A DNA stretch of 9,971 nucleotides, taken from assembly GCA_002383665.1 (NCBI GenBank), contig DFZI01000053.1, positions 1 to 9,971 on the forward strand. Reading direction: 5' to 3'. Origin of the DNA: Dehalococcoidia bacterium UBA4060 (lineage in GTDB: Bacteria > Chloroflexota > Dehalococcoidia > GIF9 > UBA5629). Made by a program: the position numbers and the translations under genes. Below are positions 6,776 to 9,971 of the stretch, one piece after another. How positions within the stretch are numbered: the stretch's first letter is position 1; every line of letters starts with the position of its first letter. The notes beneath the pieces are model-generated. The model saw only the letters and a list, made by a program, of their open reading frames with translations. It was not told the DNA's origin and ran no database searches.

Positions 6776-7786
6776 ATGGTAACCATGATAGGTCAGGAAA
6801 CACGCGAAGTCGAACGCAAAATCACAGCCATCCTGCAAATTCTCAGCGAGTCCGCCACTCCGCTGGGCAGCCGCACCATATCCAAAACACTCGAACAAAG
6901 AGGCATAACCCTGGGAGAACGGGCTGTGCGCTACCATCTTAAGATCATGGATGAGAAGGGACTTACCCGTCCCGTCGGACACAAAGATGGCCGCACGATC
7001 ACACCTTCCGGGCTGGAGGAGTTGCGCAATGCTCTGGTCACCGACAAGATCGGTTTTATCAACTCAAAAATCGAGCGCCTGGCTTATCAGACCAACATCG
7101 GGTTACGCTCCGGCACGGGCAGGACACCGGTAGATATCTCCTTGTTCGATCGGAAAGATTTCACTCATGCCGTAAAGGTAATGTCGGGCATTATACAGTC
7201 CGGATTGTGTTCATCAAGTATGGTTGCCCTGGCCGGGGAAGGGAGTAAGCTGGGAGAGATTACGGTACCCACAGGCAAGGTGGGGTTTGCCACCATTTGC
7301 AGCGTGGCCGTTAACGGCTGCCTGCTAAAATCGGGCATACCCGTGCATGCGCGTTTCGGAGGCCTTTTGCAGTTTAAATCCGGGCAGCCCTATCGCTTCG
7401 TCGACATCATCGAATTCTCAGGTTCCACTATCGATCCATCAGATATCTTTATCGCTGGCAAAATGACAGATATATTGAAGACCGTAGCCAGTGGGAATGG
7501 CAAGGTCCTCGCACACTACTACGAAATACCCCTGCTTTCAGCAGGCAAAGCTGATGAGCTACTGGAGAGGCTCAGGCATAGTGGTCTGCTTGGTTTCGCC
7601 ATCCTGTCCAGGCCCGGCGAAATGCTGTGCGAGATACCTCATAATCAGGATAAGGTGGGGTTGGTAACATTGAGCGGGCTCAACCCGGCTGCCGGTGCGG
7701 TAGAATCCGGCATACCAGTGACCAACTATTCCATGTCCTGCCTATTGGAGGTCTCCCGCCTCCGCCCGTTTACTGAATTGCTATAA
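6776..7786 (+). CDS. nrpR: NrpR-like nitrogen repressor (winged helix plus one NRD domain)
   Basis: This protein of about 336 residues has an N-terminal winged helix (residues 9-85, with a recognition region around GERAVRYHLKIMDEKGL). A single NrpR regulatory domain (NRD, DUF128) covers about 87-336. NRD blocks visible are VGFATICSVAVNGCLLKSGIPV-like sequence at 169-190, FGGLLQF (194-200) and the PSDIFIAGKMTDI region (221-233). In methanogens NrpR represses nif and glnA until 2-oxoglutarate binds the NRD. Methanococcus NrpR has two NRD copies, so this single-copy form is closer to Methanosarcina NrpRI. The start could be 6776, abutting the upstream stop, or 6785; neither has a good Shine-Dalgarno site. 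Its position in the operon suggests autoregulation through the 5' operator at 33-54. NrpR is mainly archaeal, with scattered bacterial homologs. Confidence 0.85.
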   Translation: MVTMIGQETREVERKITAILQILSESATPLGSRTISKTLEQRGITLGERAVRYHLKIMDEKGLTRPVGHKDGRTITPSGLEELRNALVTDKIGFINSKIERLAYQTNIGLRSGTGRTPVDISLFDRKDFTHAVKVMSGIIQSGLCSSSMVALAGEGSKLGEITVPTGKVGFATICSVAVNGCLLKSGIPVHARFGGLLQFKSGQPYRFVDIIEFSGSTIDPSDIFIAGKMTDILKTVASGNGKVLAHYYEIPLLSAGKADELLERLRHSGLLGFAILSRPGEMLCEIPHNQDKVGLVTLSGLNPAAGAVESGIPVTNYSMSCLLEVSRLRPFTELL

Positions 7787-7798
7787 TAAACGGGACCA

Positions 7799-8485
7799 AT
7801 GCAAAGCATACTTATTGTTACCAGCGACATGGAGCACATGAGAGGCCTCGGCTCAAGCCTCAGCCGCATGGGGTTTACCTGCACGATCTGCAACAGTGTT
7901 GATGATGTGTTGAAACAGGACTCACACCAGTCTTTTAGCGCCGTTCTAATCGATATCAGTACCCTCTCACCTGGCGGCTATTCCCCCTGGAAATGGTTCC
8001 GTAAGCTCAAGCTCAAGCGGCTGCTGCCCGTTTTAGCACTGGTATCGACACGTAACCTCCAACTCGTCCTGCAGGAACAGGGTTTTGATGATTTTATCAT
8101 TCAACCCTGGAATATGGAGGAGCTTTCCGCACGCATACATCGTGTCATTGCCAGGGCAAACAAGCCGGTTGAAGATACGATCATCAAGATCGGAGACCTG
8201 ACCATTGACCCCGTCAGGTGTGAAGTCGGAGTGGCCAACCATATATTGACATTGACTTTCAAGGAATATGAGCTACTTAAGCTTCTCGCCTCGAACAAAG
8301 GCAAGGTTTTCACACGTGAAGCGCTGCTCAATGAAATCTGGGGCTACGACTACTACGGTGGGGACCGGACAGTAGATGTACACATTCGGCGGTTGCGCAG
8401 CAAGATTGAAGATACCCAGCATTCATTTATCGAGACCGTGCGAAATATCGGCTACAGGTTCAAAGATCCCCATCTGACAAAATAG
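7799..8485 (+). CDS. Orphan OmpR-family response regulator with degenerate receiver, GlnR-like
   Basis: This 228-residue protein has an N-terminal receiver fold (1-120) and a C-terminal OmpR/PhoB winged helix (about 135-225: LTFKEYELLKLL, FTREALLNEIWG, RTVDVHIRRLRSKIE, ETVRNIGYRF). In the receiver the acidic pair after the first strand is replaced by T8 and S9, and the conserved lysine by Q102. V82 sits at the usual Thr/Ser position, while D52 remains at the phosphoacceptor site. Such a pocket is unlikely to bind Mg2+ and take phosphate normally. This is the pattern of actinobacterial GlnR, an orphan regulator of amt, glnK and glnA. No histidine kinase is in the window. It follows nrpR by 12 bases and precedes amt, whose upstream region has four direct repeats suited to this class. 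Function as a nitrogen regulator is inferred from these points. Confidence 0.83.
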   Translation: MQSILIVTSDMEHMRGLGSSLSRMGFTCTICNSVDDVLKQDSHQSFSAVLIDISTLSPGGYSPWKWFRKLKLKRLLPVLALVSTRNLQLVLQEQGFDDFIIQPWNMEELSARIHRVIARANKPVEDTIIKIGDLTIDPVRCEVGVANHILTLTFKEYELLKLLASNKGKVFTREALLNEIWGYDYYGGDRTVDVHIRRLRSKIEDTQHSFIETVRNIGYRFKDPHLTK

Positions 8486-8493
8486 CCGATCCT

Positions 8494-8530
8494 GTAACAT
8501 ATTCGTAACACAGGCGTAATACCCCGTAAA
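8494..8530. promoter_or_regulatory. Four direct GTAA-type repeats upstream of amt (GlnR-box-like)
   Basis: GTAAC at 8494-8498 and 8505-8509, GTAAT at 8516-8520 and GTAAA at 8526-8530 lie on the same strand with spacings of 11, 11 and 10 bp, about one helical turn each. OmpR/PhoB-type winged helices bind direct repeats with this spacing. The first pair fits the actinobacterial GlnR box (gTnAc-n6-GaAAc) at nine of ten letters. The array ends just upstream of a candidate -10 (TATTAA, 8553-8558), a position suited to activation. The likely binder is the regulator encoded immediately upstream. Confidence 0.62.
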
Positions 8531-8534
8531 CAGG

Positions 8535-8571
8535 CCTCCTTTAGACTTTCCTTATTAAAATTTGAAGGAGG
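8535..8571 (+). promoter_or_regulatory. amt ribosome binding site and complementary upstream arm
   Basis: AAGGAGG at 8565-8571 is a near-perfect Shine-Dalgarno site seven bases before the amt ATG at 8579. Its exact complement CCTCCTT lies at 8535-8541, giving a possible 7-bp stem with a 23-base loop that would hide the ribosome site. Whether the upstream arm is transcribed depends on the start site. If TATTAA at 8553-8558 is the -10, only read-through RNA from the upstream operon would carry both arms. Confidence 0.4.
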
Positions 8572-8578
8572 TAAATCT

Positions 8579-9805
8579 ATGAATTCGGGTGATACTGCCT
8601 GGCTCCTGACATCTACCGCTCTGGTACTCCTTATGACACCTGCACTCGCTTTCTTCTACGGTGGAATGGTCAGGCGAAAGAACCTGCTCTCAACCATCAT
8701 GATGAGCTTCGCCATCCTCTGCCTGATATCGCTCCTCTGGGTTATTTATGGCTATTCGCTGGCTTTTGGACCTGATATAAGAGGTCTGATCGGCGACCTG
8801 TCGTGGTTCGGTCTGAGGGGGGTCGGCCAGAATCCGTCTTCAGTATATGCCGTCACAGTTCCTCATCTGGCATTCATGGCCTTTCAGGCTACCTTTGCCA
8901 TCATTACTGTGGCGCTGTGGACCGGTGCTGTCGTCGAGCGCATCAAGTTTGGTGCACTGTTAGCCTTCGCCGCACTCTGGTTCACACTGGTCTACCTGCC
9001 AGTAGCACACTGGGTCTGGGGAGCCGGCGGATGGCTGGCAAAACTCGGCGCACTCGATTTTGCCGGAGGCACCGTTGTACATATTAACGCAGGTTTCTCG
9101 GCTCTCGCCCTGGCCATGGTGCTCGGACCACGCAAAGGTTACAGTGAGGGGGAGACCATGGAACCCAATAACATCCCATTTGTGGTGCTGGGTGCTTCAC
9201 TGCTGTGGTTTGGCTGGTTCGGCTTTAATGCCGGAAGTGCGCTGACAGCCGGAGGATTGGCTTCTAACGCCTTTATTGCCACCAACACCTCCGCAGCGGC
9301 GGCAGGGTTCACATGGATGATCCTCGGCTGGATTAACCGCAGGCCCTCAGTTCTGGGCGCTGCCACCGGCGCTGTAGTGGGACTGGTCGCCATCACGCCA
9401 GCAGCAGGCTTCGTCCCCGTATGGGCTGCTATACCCATCGGTACTATTGCATCTCTGATTTCCTATTACCTGATGGTCTGGAGAGCAAGGTCAAGCAAGA
9501 TCGATGAATCCCTCGACGTATTCGCCTGTCACGGCATGGGCGGCATCTGGGGCGCACTGGCCACAGGTATCTTTGCAACCCAAACTGTCAACAGCGCAGG
9601 ATCTGGCCTGATGGACGGCAACTGGCATCAGGTGCTCATCCAAATGATAGCGGCAATAGCCTCCATGGTCTATGCCTTTGTCGTCTCTTGGTTACTGGCA
9701 CAAGCCCTCAAGGCCACCATGGGGCTCAGGGTCAAGGAGGAAGAGGAAGAGGTCGGCCTCGATATCTCGCAACATGGAGAGACTGCTTATGGAGGTATTT
9801 CATAA
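8579..9805 (+). CDS. amt: Ammonium transporter, Amt/MEP family
   Basis: This inner-membrane channel of 408 residues conducts ammonium. About eleven hydrophobic segments run from residue 8 to 375. Key Amt residues are in place: the twin histidines H168 (GGTVVHINAG) and H318 (FACHGMGGIWG), D160 at the end of the periplasmic vestibule region, phenylalanines F102/F106 in AFQATFAIIT, and W147 near HWVWGAGG. The block WFGWFGFNAGS (210-220) is a family signature. The cytoplasmic tail has an acidic run (KEEEEEVG) before its end. No long signal peptide precedes the first helix. Translation starts after a strong AAGGAGG. A PII gene follows with a one-base overlap (TAATG), the common amt-glnK pairing in which PII blocks the channel when nitrogen is plentiful. 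It probably has its own regulated promoter in the 93-bp gap upstream. Confidence 0.96.
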   Translation: MNSGDTAWLLTSTALVLLMTPALAFFYGGMVRRKNLLSTIMMSFAILCLISLLWVIYGYSLAFGPDIRGLIGDLSWFGLRGVGQNPSSVYAVTVPHLAFMAFQATFAIITVALWTGAVVERIKFGALLAFAALWFTLVYLPVAHWVWGAGGWLAKLGALDFAGGTVVHINAGFSALALAMVLGPRKGYSEGETMEPNNIPFVVLGASLLWFGWFGFNAGSALTAGGLASNAFIATNTSAAAAGFTWMILGWINRRPSVLGAATGAVVGLVAITPAAGFVPVWAAIPIGTIASLISYYLMVWRARSSKIDESLDVFACHGMGGIWGALATGIFATQTVNSAGSGLMDGNWHQVLIQMIAAIASMVYAFVVSWLLAQALKATMGLRVKEEEEEVGLDISQHGETAYGGIS

Positions 9806-9971
9806 TGAAGAAGATAGAGGCAATTATAAGGCCGGAAAAGCTCGATGCCGTTAAAGAAGCTCTGGAAGCCAGGGGCATTACGGGTATGACCATCACCAAT
9901 GTCAGAGGAAGGGGGAGACAGAAGGGCGTTGCACTGCAATGGCGGGCCGGAGAATACAGGGTGGAATTCCT
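9805..9971 (+). CDS. glnK: PII nitrogen regulatory protein (GlnB/GlnK), partial at window end
   Basis: Only the first 55 codons are in the window; the frame is open at the edge. The N-terminus MKKIEAIIRPEKLDAVKEAL aligns with PII proteins from residue 1. The T-loop region contains GRGRQKG (35-41), including Q39 and K40, and keeps Y51, the residue uridylylated in E. coli. Other T-loop positions differ from the E. coli sequence: V42, A43, L44 and W46 replace H, T, E and Y. PII senses ATP/ADP and 2-oxoglutarate and controls Amt, and in some organisms nitrogen regulators. The ATG overlaps the amt stop as TAATG, and GGAGG at 9791-9795 serves as ribosome site. Pairing with amt suggests the GlnK subtype, but the C-terminal signatures are outside the window. 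Confidence 0.92.
   Translation, partial: MKKIEAIIRPEKLDAVKEALEARGITGMTITNVRGRGRQKGVALQWRAGEYRVEF

Noticed and set aside
8513..8525. Palindrome GG-N-GTA-N-TAC-N-CC as an NrpR operator before amt
   Set aside because: The half-site spacing does not fit GGTA-N6-TACC, and it overlaps the third GTAA repeat, which explains it more simply.
8486..8578. Intrinsic terminator after the regulator gene
   Set aside because: CCTGT/ACAGG (8491-8514) can pair over only five bases and no T-run follows; the sequence is better explained by the direct repeats.

Overview
The window is one co-directional block of ammonium-assimilation genes on the + strand. It reads as bacterial DNA: an OmpR-type winged-helix regulator, strong Shine-Dalgarno sites and a plausible sigma70-like -10 are present. 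Several parts nevertheless have archaeal-style architecture, namely a glutamate synthase split into three polypeptides and an NrpR-type repressor. This mixture fits an anaerobic lineage such as Chloroflexota/Dehalococcoidia. That placement is an inference from recall and was not tested by a search.

Layout. Positions 1-83 are an AT-rich leader with an imperfect GGTA-N6-TACC-like operator and a 7-bp repeat array. Eight or nine genes then run almost without gaps from 84 to 8485: a 16-cysteine ferredoxin-like protein, hisH, an FAD/NAD(H) oxidoreductase, a class II glutamine amidotransferase (GltB domain 1), hisF, an FMN/Fe-S glutamate synthase core (GltB domain 2), a GXGXG beta-helix subunit (GltB domain 3), an NrpR-like repressor and an orphan OmpR-type regulator. 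A 93-bp intergenic region carries four GTAA-type direct repeats, mostly one helical turn apart. It is followed by an Amt ammonium transporter and the start of a PII signalling protein cut by the window end.

How it may work together (inference). Amt and PII bring in and gauge ammonium. Glutamine made elsewhere is hydrolysed by the amidotransferase subunit, and the released ammonia is added to 2-oxoglutarate at the FMN site of the core subunit. Electrons may come from NADH through the FAD protein and the multi-cluster ferredoxin, since the usual GltD subunit is not here. HisH and HisF form the other glutamine-consuming enzyme in the block and are interleaved with the glutamate synthase genes. 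The NrpR-like protein could repress the operon from the 5' operator. The orphan regulator has a degenerate receiver resembling actinobacterial GlnR and could act at the repeats before amt.

The most unusual points are the hisH/hisF interleaving with atypical HisF motifs, the back-to-back archaeal-type and GlnR-like regulators, and the two candidate operators that match these two regulator classes. No mobile element, RNA gene, CRISPR array or convincing intrinsic terminator was seen.
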